DNA of 64,000 nt. Source: Streptomyces sp. NBC_00193. GTDB lineage: Bacteria > Actinomycetota > Actinomycetes > Streptomycetales > Streptomycetaceae. Of this stretch, positions 25,537-34,543 are shown piece by piece. The position numbers were made by a program, and so were the translations under genes. Location of the stretch: the NCBI RefSeq assembly GCF_026342735.1, contig NZ_JAPEMM010000001.1, forward strand, positions 310,001 to 374,000, given 5' to 3'. How positions within the stretch are numbered: position 1 is the stretch's first letter; each line of letters starts with the position of its first letter. Under the pieces are notes generated by a model. That model was not told the DNA's origin. It saw nothing but the letters and a program-made list of their open reading frames with translations, and ran no database searches.

Positions 25537-25565
25537 CCGGAGGACGCCGGTCAGCGGTCCTCCGG
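25537..25565. terminator. Stem-loop between convergent hydrolase gene and hemQ
   Basis: Nine-base arms (CCGGAGGAC and complement) flank an 11-base loop, located between two stop codons. It could serve both directions. Confidence 0.45.
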
Positions 25566-25587
25566 TCCTTCCCCCCAGGGGAGGTCT

Positions 25588-26301
25588 TTAGGCGAGTCCG
25601 GCCACCAGATCGGCGACGGACTTGCGGCGCCCGGTGTAGAAGGGCACCTCTTCGCGGACGTGCATGCGGGCCTCGGAGGCGCGCAGGTGGCGCATGAGGT
25701 CGACGATGCGGTACAGCTCGTCGGCCTCGAAGGCCAGCAGCCATTCGTAGTCGCCGAGCGAGAAGGAGGCGACGGTGTTGGCGCGCACGTCGGGGTAGCC
25801 GCGGGCCATCATGCCGTGATCCTTGAGCATGCGGCGGCGGTCCTCGTCGGGCAGCAGGTACCAGTCGTAGCTGCGCACGAAGGGGTAGACGCTGACGTAG
25901 TCGCGCGGCGTCTCGTCGGCCAGGAAGGCCGGGATGTGGGACTTGTTGAACTCGGCCGGGCGGTGCAGGGCCATGTTCGACCAGACCGGCTCCAGCGCGC
26001 GGCCCAGCTTGGTGCGGCGGAACAGGTTGTAGGCGGTCTGCAGCTCGTCGGAGGTCTCCGCGTGCCACCAGATCATGATGTCCGCGTCGGCGCGCAGGCC
26101 GGAGACGTCATAGGTGCCGCGGACGGTGATGTCCTTGGCGGCCAGCTGGTCGAACAGCTCCTGGACCTCGTCGGCGAAGCCGGCGCGGTTCTCGGGGAGC
26201 ACGTCCTTCAGCTTGAAGACGGACCACAGGGTGTAGCGGATGACCTCGTTGAGGTCCTTCGCCTTCTTCCCCGCGTTGGGAATCTTCTCTGGTGCAGTCA
26301 T
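25588..26301 (-). CDS. hemQ: Coproheme decarboxylase HemQ (ChdC)
   Basis: A 237-residue chlorite-dismutase-family protein that converts coproheme to heme b by two oxidative decarboxylations, the last step of the coproporphyrin-dependent pathway. Recognisable segments are [28 protein letters not shown] (containing the reactive tyrosine) and [15 protein letters not shown]. The distal arginine of true chlorite dismutases is not evident. It starts four bases after the hemG stop, so the two are co-transcribed. Confidence 0.95.
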   Translation of the reverse strand: MTAPEKIPNAGKKAKDLNEVIRYTLWSVFKLKDVLPENRAGFADEVQELFDQLAAKDITVRGTYDVSGLRADADIMIWWHAETSDELQTAYNLFRRTKLGRALEPVWSNMALHRPAEFNKSHIPAFLADETPRDYVSVYPFVRSYDWYLLPDEDRRRMLKDHGMMARGYPDVRANTVASFSLGDYEWLLAFEADELYRIVDLMRHLRASEARMHVREEVPFYTGRRKSVADLVAGLA

Positions 26302-26305
26302 GTGT

Positions 26306-27805
26306 CTATTGTCCCGTGTGCTGATCAGTGGTCGGCGCCAGGGGTGCCCCAGCGGCCCCCAACGTGGCGATCACCACGTCGGCGGCCTTGCCGGCGCTCG
26401 CGATGCAGGCCGGGATGCCGACCCCGTCGTACAGCGCTCCGCACACCGCGAGGCCCGGCAGGGCCGCGACGGCGGAGCGGATCCGGGCCACCTTGCCGAG
26501 GTGGCCGACGGGGTACTGGGGCAGGCCGCCGTCCCAGCGGGTGACGGTGGTGGCCACCGGGCGGACGGTGGGGGCGAGCCCCACGGCCTCGCCGAGGTCG
26601 GCGAGGGAGACCTCGACCAGTTCTTCGTCGGAGCGCTTCAGGTCGCCCTCGTCGCCGTGGCGGCCGACGGAGGTGCGCAGCAGGAAGAGGTCGGGATCGG
26701 TCCCGGCCCAGGCCCACTTGTTGCTGGAGAAGGTCGAGGCCTTGATCGTCCGGCCGTCGACGGGCGGTACGAGGAATCCGCTCGCGCCGCCGTCGGCGAT
26801 CCCGGCCGGCAGGTCGGAGCGGCGCAGGGCCATCGTGACCAGGGCCATGGAGGCGTACTCGACCCCGCGCAGCTCGGAGGCCGCGGAGGGCGCGATCCGG
26901 TCGAGCAGCCGGGCGGCGGGTCCGGCCTGGACGGCCAGGACCACCGCGTCGGCCTCGATGGTCTCGGCGCCGCCCGCCCCGTCGGCGACCACGCGCCAGC
27001 CGGTGGCGGTACGGGTCAGCTCGCGCGCGGGGGTGTCGAGGAGGATCCGGGCTCCGGCCGCCCGGCAGGCCTCGGCGACGGCGAGCGGGAGCCTGCCGAT
27101 GCCGCCGTCGATGCCGGAGAAGACGGGACCGGTCTGGCCCGCGCGGGCCGCCCGGGCCTGCAGTTCCCGTACGCCCTCGCCCAGGGAGGCGTGGGTGCGG
27201 GCGACGTCGAAGAGCTGCGGGACGGCGGCCCGCATCGAGATGCGGTAGGCGTTGCCGGCGTAGACCCCGCCGAGCAGCGGTTCCACGAGCCGGTCGACGA
27301 CCTCGTGGCCCAGGCGGGCGGCGACGTACTCGCCGAGGGCCACGTCCTCGCCGATCTCCTCCGGCTCCAGCGCGTCTTCGGCTCCGGCCCGGGCCAGCCC
27401 CTCGGCCGAGAGCACCCCGGAGGCGGCGAGCGGGCCCAGGTCGCCGGGGACGCCCATGACGTGACCGCCCGGCAGGGGGCGCAGCACGCCGCGGGTCCAG
27501 AGGCGGGCGGTGGCGGTGGCGGGCGGCTGCAGGGCCTCGCCGAGGCCCACGGCGCGGGCCAGTTCGAGTGCTTCGGGACGGCGGGCGAGTACGGATTCGG
27601 CGCCGAGGTCCACGCGCAGGCCGGCGAGTTCGCCGGAACGCAGCTTGCCGCCGAGGCGCGGGCCGGCCTCCAGGAGGGTGACGCGAAGGCCCTCGGCGAG
27701 CAGCCGGTGGGCTGCCGCGAGGCCCGCGATGCCGCCGCCGATGACGACGACGTGGCCGGCGGGGGCCGGCCGGTCCGTACGGGTGTCCGCTTCGTGCATG
27801 GACAC
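26306..27805 (-). CDS. hemG: Coproporphyrinogen III oxidase/protoporphyrinogen oxidase HemG (CgoX/HemY type)
   Basis: A 499-residue FAD enzyme. The Rossmann motif [13 protein letters not shown] is near residues 20-32, followed by [10 protein letters not shown]. The C-terminus carries [15 protein letters not shown]. In actinobacteria the HemY-type enzyme oxidises coproporphyrinogen III to coproporphyrin III, which fits the adjacent hemQ. The start could be the GTG at 27805 or the ATG six bases later; neither has a strong ribosome site. It diverges from the DUF4349 gene. Confidence 0.93.
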   Translation of the reverse strand: MSMHEADTRTDRPAPAGHVVVIGGGIAGLAAAHRLLAEGLRVTLLEAGPRLGGKLRSGELAGLRVDLGAESVLARRPEALELARAVGLGEALQPPATATARLWTRGVLRPLPGGHVMGVPGDLGPLAASGVLSAEGLARAGAEDALEPEEIGEDVALGEYVAARLGHEVVDRLVEPLLGGVYAGNAYRISMRAAVPQLFDVARTHASLGEGVRELQARAARAGQTGPVFSGIDGGIGRLPLAVAEACRAAGARILLDTPARELTRTATGWRVVADGAGGAETIEADAVVLAVQAGPAARLLDRIAPSAASELRGVEYASMALVTMALRRSDLPAGIADGGASGFLVPPVDGRTIKASTFSSNKWAWAGTDPDLFLLRTSVGRHGDEGDLKRSDEELVEVSLADLGEAVGLAPTVRPVATTVTRWDGGLPQYPVGHLGKVARIRSAVAALPGLAVCGALYDGVGIPACIASAGKAADVVIATLGAAGAPLAPTTDQHTGQ

Positions 27806-27973
27806 ATCGTCTCAGACCGCTCATGGGGCATTCACCGAGGCCTGACCGTGACCGCTTCGGCATCAGCTCGGAACCGGGCGTACGAAACCCGGGACGAGGC
27901 CGCGTACGTCAGAACGTCAGAACCTCGAAGCCCGGACACCAACGCACCCGACGACTACCAGGGGGACCCAACG

Positions 27974-29020
27974 ATGCACACCCAGCACAGACGTTACGGG
28001 CGGTACGGACGGCGTTCGGCGACGGCGCTGGCCGCGCTCTCCCTGACCGGGGCCCTCGTCCTCACCGGCTGCGGCGCCGACGGCGCCACCTCGGACAAGG
28101 CGGCGGTCGGGGCGGACGCGAAGGCGCCGGAGGCTGCCGTGGGGCAGGGCGGGGCGGCGGCTCCGGCCCCGGCCGCGTCGGGGGCTCCGGCCCCGGGCGC
28201 CGACAAGAACCAGCCGCAGGCTCCCGCCGTCCGCACGCAGATCATCCGGACGGCGACGCTGGGCGTGGAGACGGCCGACGTCCAGAAGGCGACGGCCGGT
28301 GCCCGGTCGGCGGCGGAGAACGCGGGCGGGTACGTGGGCAACGAGGGCACCACGCGCGCGCCCGACGGGTCGATGACCTCGACGGTGACCCTGCGGGTGC
28401 CGGGCGAGCGCTTCGACGCGGTACTGGCCGCGATGGAGGGCGCCGGGAAGCTGCTCAACCGCAAGGTCGAGGCGCAGGACGTGACGCAGAAGGTCGCGGA
28501 CGTCGACAGCCGGGTCAAGTCCCAGCAGGCGAGCGTGGCGCGGGTGCGCGAGATGATGGAGAAGGCCTCGGGGCTGTCCGAGGTGGTCACCCTGGAGTCG
28601 GAACTCAGCAAGCGCCAGGCCGATCTGGAGTCCCTGCTCGCCCAGCAGACGGCGCTGAAGGACCAGACCTCGCTCGGCACGATCACGCTGACGTTCTCGG
28701 AGCCGGGCAAGCCGGTGGCCAAGGAGGCCGAGAAGCCGGATCCGGGCTTCCTCGACGCCCTGGCCGGCGGCTGGAAGGCCTTCGCCGCCGTGCTGCTCTA
28801 CGTCCTGATGGCGCTCGCCGCGGCCTCGCCGTTCCTGCTCAGCGGCGGGTTCCTGCTGCTCGCCTTCCGGCAGTACCGCAAGTGGCGCCCGGCGAAGGAG
28901 AAGCCCGGCACGGCACGGCGCCTTCCCGCGCAGGGCGGGCCGAAGTGGCCGGGTCACACGGCCGCCACTCCGGCGGATCCGGCCGATTCGAACGCGACGC
29001 CGCCGCAGGTCCAGGACTGA
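27974..29020 (+). CDS. DUF4349 lipoprotein
   Basis: A 348-residue envelope protein. The signal peptide ends in the lipobox L-T-G-C (about Cys29), followed by an Ala/Pro-rich linker. The DUF4349 region includes R-T-A-T-L-G-V-E and a predicted coiled coil near residues 180-225 (L-E-S-E-L-S-K-R-Q-A-D-L-E). A C-terminal transmembrane helix near 270-300 is followed by a basic tail, so the protein would be anchored by lipid and by a helix. The start ATG has GGGGGA upstream. Function unknown; the next gene is 64 bases downstream. Confidence 0.85.
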   Translation: MHTQHRRYGRYGRRSATALAALSLTGALVLTGCGADGATSDKAAVGADAKAPEAAVGQGGAAAPAPAASGAPAPGADKNQPQAPAVRTQIIRTATLGVETADVQKATAGARSAAENAGGYVGNEGTTRAPDGSMTSTVTLRVPGERFDAVLAAMEGAGKLLNRKVEAQDVTQKVADVDSRVKSQQASVARVREMMEKASGLSEVVTLESELSKRQADLESLLAQQTALKDQTSLGTITLTFSEPGKPVAKEAEKPDPGFLDALAGGWKAFAAVLLYVLMALAAASPFLLSGGFLLLAFRQYRKWRPAKEKPGTARRLPAQGGPKWPGHTAATPADPADSNATPPQVQD

Positions 29021-29084
29021 CCACCCGTACGCCCGTACCGTGGCCCCCGCAGACTTCGGCGGCGGGGAAGGACGGTACGGGCGC

Positions 29085-30473
29085 ATGGCGAACGGCACGG
29101 AGCGGCTGGTGGTGGTGGGCGGTGACGCGGCGGGGATGTCCGCCGCGTCACAGGCCCGGCGGCTCAAGGGCCCGGCGGAGCTGGAGATCACCGCGTTCGA
29201 GCGCGGGCACTTCACCTCGTACTCGGCGTGCGGGATCCCGTACTGGATCGGGGGCCTGGTCGAAGGCCGGGACGAGCTGATCGCCCGGACGCCCGAGGAG
29301 CACCGCGCGCGGGACATCGACCTGCGGACGCGGACGGAGGTCGTGGAGCTGGACCTCGCGGGGCAGCGGGTGCGTGCCCGGGATCTGGACTCCGGTTCCG
29401 AGTACTGGACGGGGTACGACAAGCTCGTCCTCGCCACCGGCGCCCGGCCGGTCCGCCCCCGGCTGCCCGGCATCGGCGCGCACGGGGTGCACGGGGTGCA
29501 GACGCTGGACGACGGGCAGCGGCTGCTGGCGGATCTGGAACGGACGGCGGGCCGCCGGGCAGTGGTCGTGGGCGCCGGGTACATCGGCGTGGAGATGGCG
29601 GAGGCCCTGCTCGGGCGGGGCTTCGAGGTCACCGTGCTGCACCGGGGCGAGCAGCCGATGTCCACGCTGGACCCGGACATGGGCGGTCTGGTGCACGGCG
29701 CGATGAACCGCATGGGGATCCGTACGGTCGCCCGCGCCGAGGTGACGGAGATCCTCATCGACGGCGAGGGCCGGGCCCGCGCCGTGACCACGGCGGCCGG
29801 GGACGAGTACCCGGCGGACGTGGTCGTCCTGGGCATCGGCGTGGAACCGCGCACGGCCCTGGCCCGCGCGGCGGGCCTGCCGCTGGGCGAGTCGGGCGGC
29901 CTGCTGACCGACCTCTCCATGCGGGTCCGCGGCCACGAGAACATCTGGTCGGGCGGCGACTGCGTGGAGGTCCTGGACCTGGTGGCGGGCCGGATGCGGC
30001 ACATCCCGCTGGGCACGCACGCGAACAAGCACGGCCAGGTCATCGGCTCGGGCGTCGGCGGCGGCTACGCGACCTTCCCGGGCGTGGTCGGCACGGCCGT
30101 GAGCAAGGTCTGCGACCTGGAGATCGCCCGTACGGGCCTGCGCGAGCGGGACGCCCTGTCCGTCGGCCTCCGCTTCGTCACGGCGACGATCAGCTCGACG
30201 AACACGGCGGGCTACTACCCGGAGGCGGCGGAGATGACGGTGAAGATGCTGGCGGAACGCCGCACGGGCCGCCTGCTGGGCGTCCAGATCGTCGGCGGCG
30301 CGGGCTCCGCGAAGCGGGTGGACATCGCCGCGGTGGCCCTGACGGCCGGTATGACGGTGGACCAGATCGTCTCCCTGGACCTGGGCTACGCCCCACCGTT
30401 CTCCCCCGTCTGGGACCCGGTCCTGGTGGCGGCCCGCAAGGCGGTCTCGGCGGTACGGGCGGCGGGGGTCTAA
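29085..30473 (+). CDS. FAD-dependent CoA-disulfide reductase/NADH oxidase-like protein
   Basis: A 462-residue flavoprotein of the pyridine-nucleotide disulfide reductase family. The FAD motif V-V-V-G-G-D-A-A-G-M-S-A-A is near residues 8-20. A single redox cysteine sits in S-Y-S-A-C-G-I-P-Y, the hallmark of CoA-disulfide reductase and NADH oxidase/peroxidase subgroups. The NAD(P) motif V-V-G-A-G-Y-I-G-V-E is near 162-171, and the dimerisation domain ends the protein. I use the ATG at 29085 with GGGGAAGG upstream rather than the GTG at 29040. It converges with the NADAR gene, overlapping by four bases. Confidence 0.88.
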   Translation: MANGTERLVVVGGDAAGMSAASQARRLKGPAELEITAFERGHFTSYSACGIPYWIGGLVEGRDELIARTPEEHRARDIDLRTRTEVVELDLAGQRVRARDLDSGSEYWTGYDKLVLATGARPVRPRLPGIGAHGVHGVQTLDDGQRLLADLERTAGRRAVVVGAGYIGVEMAEALLGRGFEVTVLHRGEQPMSTLDPDMGGLVHGAMNRMGIRTVARAEVTEILIDGEGRARAVTTAAGDEYPADVVVLGIGVEPRTALARAAGLPLGESGGLLTDLSMRVRGHENIWSGGDCVEVLDLVAGRMRHIPLGTHANKHGQVIGSGVGGGYATFPGVVGTAVSKVCDLEIARTGLRERDALSVGLRFVTATISSTNTAGYYPEAAEMTVKMLAERRTGRLLGVQIVGGAGSAKRVDIAAVALTAGMTVDQIVSLDLGYAPPFSPVWDPVLVAARKAVSAVRAAGV

Positions 30474-31615
30474 CCGGCCCGGCCCGCGCCCGCGCCCGCG
30501 GCGAGGAGTTCGGAACGGATCAGCTCCAGCAGGCGGCCGATCCAGTTCCGGCCGCCGCGGGGGCCCTCGTCACGCCAGAAGGGGGCGTCGGAGATACCGG
30601 TGTAGAGGATCGCCCCCTCCCCGGTGGCGGCCAGCAGCTCCGCGAGCCGCGGATGCTGGTCGAACTTGGCCCGCAGCAGCCCGGCCATGACGGCGAGCCG
30701 CCGGGCCGCCCAGTCCGCGCGCCCCGCGGCCCCTGCGCCCAGCTCCTGCGCCTCGCGGGCGGTCGCGGCGGCACGGATCCGGTCGTGGTCGGCCCGGTCG
30801 GCGGCGAAGAGCGCCCAGTAGCCGTGCACCACGGTGGGGTAGGTCTCCCCTGCGTAGGTGAAGGGGGCGTCGTAGTCGTTGCGCAGCGCGAACGTGCCGA
30901 GTTCGGCGGGCCATCCCCGGGGATACACGGTCTCGTGGAGGACGACCGGTGGCTGTGGGGCCCCGACCGGCGCATCCGCGTACCGGACAACCCGCTCCTG
31001 CTCGGCCCGCTCCACGCTCGCGTCCACGTCGGCGAAGTAGTCCAGGGCGCCTTGGTGCAGTTCCGGCGTGGCCACCGGCCCGTCCCCGTCCACGGGCTCG
31101 CCGAGGTCGGTCACCAGGATCCGCAGCGGCCGGTCCTGCCGGTCCATGTCCCCCAGGACGAAGACCCGCAGGTGGGCCGGGACGGCGAGGTACGCGACCC
31201 TGAGCAGGGCCCGGTTGGCCTCCGTGGTCTCGCGGCGGTAGGCCCGGACGGCCTCCATGAGCAGGTCGTGGGCCGAGGGCCGGCCCGCCAGCCGGGAGAT
31301 CTCGTCGGCCACTTCCGCGAGGAAGCTCTCGTCGGTCCGCGGCTCGGGGTAGCGGGCGAGCCACTTCGAAGGCTCGGCGGTCCGCTCGCGGCCGTCCGGC
31401 AGCGTGAGCGCGACCTTCCCCGAGGCCAACAGTCTCGCCAGCCCGGCGAGATCGGTCGCCTCGTAGCCCCCGCGGGTGATCCTGCCGTCCGCGTAGACGA
31501 ACAGGTTCTCGGGGTGGTGGTCGTCCAGCAGGTCGTGCCTGCGCCACACGAGGCACCAGGCCCCGTTGATGGTCTCTCCGTCGGATATGCGAAACGTCGG
31601 CCCGTGCCATGTCAT
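30470..31615 (-). CDS. NADAR-domain protein with uncharacterised N-terminal half
   Basis: A 381-residue protein. The C-terminal ~160 residues resemble NADAR (DUF1768): Y-P-T-V-V-H-G-Y-W-A-L-F, L-R-A-K-F-D-Q-H-P-R-L, G-A-I-L-Y-T-G-I-S-D-A-P-F-W and G-R-N-W-I-G-R-L-L. NADAR proteins act on ADP-ribose adducts, including removal of ADP-ribose from guanine bases. The first ~210 residues have W-C-L-V-W-R-R-H-D-L and H-P-E-N-L-F-V-Y-A-D-G-R-I and match nothing I can name. I start at the ATG at 31615; a GTG three codons upstream is possible. No DarT-like toxin gene is adjacent. Confidence 0.7.
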   Translation of the reverse strand: MTWHGPTFRISDGETINGAWCLVWRRHDLLDDHHPENLFVYADGRITRGGYEATDLAGLARLLASGKVALTLPDGRERTAEPSKWLARYPEPRTDESFLAEVADEISRLAGRPSAHDLLMEAVRAYRRETTEANRALLRVAYLAVPAHLRVFVLGDMDRQDRPLRILVTDLGEPVDGDGPVATPELHQGALDYFADVDASVERAEQERVVRYADAPVGAPQPPVVLHETVYPRGWPAELGTFALRNDYDAPFTYAGETYPTVVHGYWALFAADRADHDRIRAAATAREAQELGAGAAGRADWAARRLAVMAGLLRAKFDQHPRLAELLAATGEGAILYTGISDAPFWRDEGPRGGRNWIGRLLELIRSELLAAGAGAGRAG

Positions 31616-31650
31616 GCACGGCACGGTACCGACGTCGGCGCAGTCTCGGG

Positions 31651-32715
31651 TCAGACCGCCGTCTGCGTGTGGACGTAGTCCACCAGGCGGGTCAGGGCGT
31701 CCGGGTTCGTCGTCGGGAGGACGCCGTGGCCCAGGTTGAAGATGTGGCCCTCCAGGTCCGCCGCGGCGTCCAGGACCTCGCGGGTCTTGGTCTCCACCGC
31801 CTCGGGGGTGGAGAAGAGGACCGCCGGGTCCAGGTTGCCCTGGAGCGCCTTGCCGGGGCCGACCCGCTTGACGGCTTCGTTCAGGGAGACCCGGTAGTCG
31901 ACGCCCATGACGTCCGCGCCGGCCTCGCCCATGAGGCCGAGCAGCTCGCCCGTGCCCACGCCGAAGTGGATGCGCGGGACCCCGTACGAGGCCACGGACT
32001 CCAGGACCTTCGCGGAGGCGGGCATCACGGAGCGGCGGTAGTCCGCCGGGGCGAGCGCGCCGACCCAGGAGTCGAAGAGCTGGATCGCGGAGGCGCCGGC
32101 CTCGATCTGCACCTTCAGGAAGGAGGAGGTGATCTCGGCGAGGCGGTCCAGCAGGTCGGCCCAGAGCTCCGGGTCCCCGTACATGAGGGCCTTGGTGTGC
32201 TCGTGGTTCTTGGAGGGGCCGCCCTCGACCAGGTAGCTCGCGAGGGTGAAAGGCGCACCGGCGAAGCCGATCAACGGCGTGGAGCCGAGTTCACCCGTGA
32301 GCATGCCGATCGCCTCGGTGACGTAGGAGACGTCCTCCGGGGTGAGGTCGCGCAGCTGTGCGAGGTCCTCGCGGCGGCGGATCGGCTGGGCGACGACCGG
32401 GCCGATGCCCGGCTTGATGTCCAGGTCGATGCCGATGGCCTTCAGCGGGACCACGATGTCGGAGAAGAAGATGGCCGCGTCCACGTTGTGGCGGCGGACC
32501 GGCTGCATCGTGATCTCGGTGACCAGGTCGGGCCGCATGCAGGATTCCAGCATCTGCGTGCCCTCGCGCACCTTGCGGTACTCGGGGAGCGAGCGCCCCG
32601 CCTGTCGCATGAACCACACGGGGGTGTGCGGTACCGGCTCGCGCCGGCACGCCTTCAGGAAGGCGGAATCGTACGTCTGGCTCGGCGTGCCCGTGGGGCG
32701 GGTGTTGGCGCTCAC
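31651..32715 (-). CDS. hemE: Uroporphyrinogen decarboxylase HemE
   Basis: A 354-residue TIM-barrel enzyme that decarboxylates uroporphyrinogen III to coproporphyrinogen III, supplying the hemG/hemQ route in this window. The signature P-V-W-F-M-R-Q-A-G-R-S-L-P-E-Y-R is near residues 32-47, and G-F-A-G-A-P-F-T-L-A-S-Y is the second family motif. The GTG start at 32715 lies 91 bases from the divergent DUF3000 gene. It is cytosolic and separated from hemQ and hemG by three unrelated genes. Confidence 0.96.
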   Translation of the reverse strand: MSANTRPTGTPSQTYDSAFLKACRREPVPHTPVWFMRQAGRSLPEYRKVREGTQMLESCMRPDLVTEITMQPVRRHNVDAAIFFSDIVVPLKAIGIDLDIKPGIGPVVAQPIRRREDLAQLRDLTPEDVSYVTEAIGMLTGELGSTPLIGFAGAPFTLASYLVEGGPSKNHEHTKALMYGDPELWADLLDRLAEITSSFLKVQIEAGASAIQLFDSWVGALAPADYRRSVMPASAKVLESVASYGVPRIHFGVGTGELLGLMGEAGADVMGVDYRVSLNEAVKRVGPGKALQGNLDPAVLFSTPEAVETKTREVLDAAADLEGHIFNLGHGVLPTTNPDALTRLVDYVHTQTAV

Positions 32716-32793
32716 GACTCAAATCTTCGCACGTATGAAGAAGTGCCCGGCCCGGCGCGGGTGTCCCTGCGCCGTACGGGCGCTCGTTCCGCC

Positions 32794-32799
32794 TAGTCT
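32794..32799 (+). promoter_or_regulatory. -10 box for probable leaderless transcription of the DUF3000 gene
   Basis: TAGTCT ends seven bases before the ATG at 32807. No Shine-Dalgarno precedes the start. Confidence 0.45.
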
Positions 32800-32806
32800 T
32801 CCCCGC

Positions 32807-33469
32807 ATGGCTGCGGCTCAGGGACGATTTTCAGATGGCGCTGACGGTACGGACAGCGCGAAGGACAGCTCCGTCCCACTCCCGTTCCGGCGGGCGGTCG
32901 ACGGCTTGAAGAAGGCGAGGCTGCGGCAGGGGATCGAGATCGACCCCACCAAACCGCCACAGAGACTGGCACCCCACGCGTACGCGCTGGAGGCGGCGGT
33001 CGTGGACGGTGACGAGGACCTGGCCGACGGCCGGCTCATCCTCTTGCACGACCCGGCCGGGCACGACGCCTGGCAGGGCACCTTCCGGCTGGTGACGCTC
33101 GTACGGGCGGAACTGGAGCCGGAGATGGCCGTGGACCCGCTCCTCCCCGAGGTGTGCTGGTCCTGGCTGACGGGGGCGCTGGACGCGCGTGGGCTGACGT
33201 ACGGGGAGGCGAGCGGGACCGTCACCATGGCCGCTTCGCACTACTTCGGCGGGCTCGGAGAGCGGCGTCCGGCGACACAGATCGAGATCAGGGCCTCCTG
33301 GACGCCGCGCGAGGGCGTGGGCGGGGTGCCGGACACCGCCGCACACCTGTCGGCATGGTGCGAACTGCTGTGCCAGATCGCGGGGCTGCCGCCGATCGGA
33401 CCGACCGAGACGGTGACCGGCGTGGTCTCGCTGCCCCAGCGGCGCGGTCCGCATCACCCTCAGGGGTAA
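32807..33469 (+). CDS. DUF3000 protein
   Basis: A 220-residue actinobacterial protein of unknown function. Typical segments are P-F-R-R-A-V-D-G-L, R-L-A-P-H-A-Y-A-L-E-A, F-R-L-V-T-L-V-R-A-E-L-E and C-W-S-W-L-T-G-A-L. It is cytosolic, with a disordered N-terminus of about 25 residues. Its place between hemE and whiI matches other Streptomyces as I recall. The ATG at 32807 is chosen because of the -10 box at leaderless spacing. Confidence 0.85.
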   Translation: MAAAQGRFSDGADGTDSAKDSSVPLPFRRAVDGLKKARLRQGIEIDPTKPPQRLAPHAYALEAAVVDGDEDLADGRLILLHDPAGHDAWQGTFRLVTLVRAELEPEMAVDPLLPEVCWSWLTGALDARGLTYGEASGTVTMAASHYFGGLGERRPATQIEIRASWTPREGVGGVPDTAAHLSAWCELLCQIAGLPPIGPTETVTGVVSLPQRRGPHHPQG

Positions 33470-33616
33470 CACCCCGAGGCCACGGCCCCTCCCGGCGCGC
33501 CGACCCGCACCCGATGCCGGGTCGGATTGCCGGGCCGGATGTCGTTACGGGGCGCCCCTTGCGGGCTTCTGATCACCCTATGATCGATCGTGCGTCCGAA
33601 TTGCCCGAATTGTTAC

Positions 33617-33630
33617 TCACCAAATCGTGA
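33617..33630. promoter_or_regulatory. TCAC-N6-GTGA inverted repeat upstream of whiI
   Basis: The repeat lies in an AT-richer stretch about 120 bases before the whiI start. It is not the BldD box spacing (five bases) and not a CRP site (reverse orientation). It may be an operator for a developmental regulator; the evidence is symmetry and position only. Confidence 0.3.
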
Positions 33631-33746
33631 TCATTCCCTAAAGCCGGGCGGGTGACGTGCCGAAGGAGTCATAGACCATCCGCACGGTTCGCACCGGCTT
33701 CCTTCCCCGAGCCGGCCGTCCCGCCACTCCCCCCCAGGAGGCCTAG

Positions 33747-34409
33747 GTGTCCGTTCTTCTCGAGCAGCCCGCAAGCCTGGTCGCCTACCGCCCGAACAAG
33801 CCGACGGCCATGGTCGTCGTGGCCGACCCGCGCGTGCGTTCCACCGTGACCCGCCATTTGTGGGCCCTCGGAGTACGCGACGTGATCGAGGCGTCGTCCA
33901 TCGCGGAGGCCCGTCCACGCATCGGCAGCCCGCGCGACATCTGCGTGGCCGACGTACACCTGCCCGACGGTTCCGGTCTCACCCTGCTCTCCGAGACCCG
34001 CGCCGCCGGTTGGCCGAACGGCCTGGCCCTGTCCGCCGCCGACGACATCGGCGCCGTGCGCAACGCCCTCGCGGGCGGAGTGAAGGGCTACGTCGTCACC
34101 GGCACCCGGACCAACATCGGGCTCCCGTCCCGGCCCGGCGCCGCCCCCATCGGCGCCGCCGCGGCCCGTATGCACCGCCGCCCCCCGGGTGCCCCGAGCC
34201 ACCCGGGCGGCTACCGAGAGCTCTCCGGCCGCGAGGTCGAGGTCCTGCGCCTCGTCGCGGAGGGCCAGTCCAACAAGGCCATCGGCGTTTCGATGGGCCT
34301 GTCCGCCCTGACCGTCAAGTCCCACCTCGCACGGATCGCCCGCAAGCTGGGCACCGGCGACCGGGCCGGGATGGTCGCCGTCGCCCTGCGGACCGGGATC
34401 ATCCACTGA
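33747..34409 (+). CDS. whiI: WhiI-like atypical response regulator
   Basis: A 220-residue protein with an N-terminal receiver-like domain and a LuxR-type helix-turn-helix (about residues 155-218: L-S-G-R-E-V-E-V-L-R-L-V-A-E-G, V-K-S-H-L-A-R-I). The phosphorylation pocket is degenerate. The usual acid pair is A26-D27, the acceptor Asp69 is kept, the switch threonine is Ser96, and the conserved lysine is Thr118. This fits WhiI, a regulator of aerial hypha septation known to be atypical. The neighbours DUF3000 and RNase D support the assignment. An AGGAGG site precedes the GTG by five bases. Confidence 0.82.
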   Translation: MSVLLEQPASLVAYRPNKPTAMVVVADPRVRSTVTRHLWALGVRDVIEASSIAEARPRIGSPRDICVADVHLPDGSGLTLLSETRAAGWPNGLALSAADDIGAVRNALAGGVKGYVVTGTRTNIGLPSRPGAAPIGAAAARMHRRPPGAPSHPGGYRELSGREVEVLRLVAEGQSNKAIGVSMGLSALTVKSHLARIARKLGTGDRAGMVAVALRTGIIH

Positions 34410-34482
34410 CCCGGCCGATATCCCCCGAAGGCCCCCGGGAGAACTCCCGGAGAACCCGGGGAAACGTCCGTCCTCCCCCCCT

Positions 34483-34518
34483 CGCGCCCGTCGCCGGAAC
34501 GTTCCGGCGACGGGCGCG
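34483..34518. terminator. 36-base perfect palindrome after whiI
   Basis: Two 18-base arms (CGCGCCCGTCGCCGGAAC and complement) join with no spacer, giving a hairpin with a small AACGTT loop. It ends 25 bases before the RNase D start and lies 73 bases past whiI. It is probably a terminator, but its symmetry also suits a protein site near the next promoter. Confidence 0.6.
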
Positions 34519-34531
34519 TCGTATCCACGGA

Positions 34532-34537
34532 TACCCT
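34532..34537 (+). promoter_or_regulatory. -10 box for probable leaderless transcription of the RNase D gene
   Basis: TACCCT ends six bases before the GTG at 34544, with no Shine-Dalgarno. It lies 13 bases after the palindrome ending at 34518. Confidence 0.45.
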
Positions 34538-34543
34538 TGACCG

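Noticed and set aside
33500..33525. CCGACCC/GGGTCGG stem after DUF3000 as a terminator
   Set aside because: Seven pairs with a 12-base loop is expected by chance at this GC content, so it was not listed.
33617..33630. BldD box upstream of whiI
   Set aside because: The TCAC/GTGA spacing is six rather than five bases and the central bases differ. I keep it only as a generic inverted repeat.
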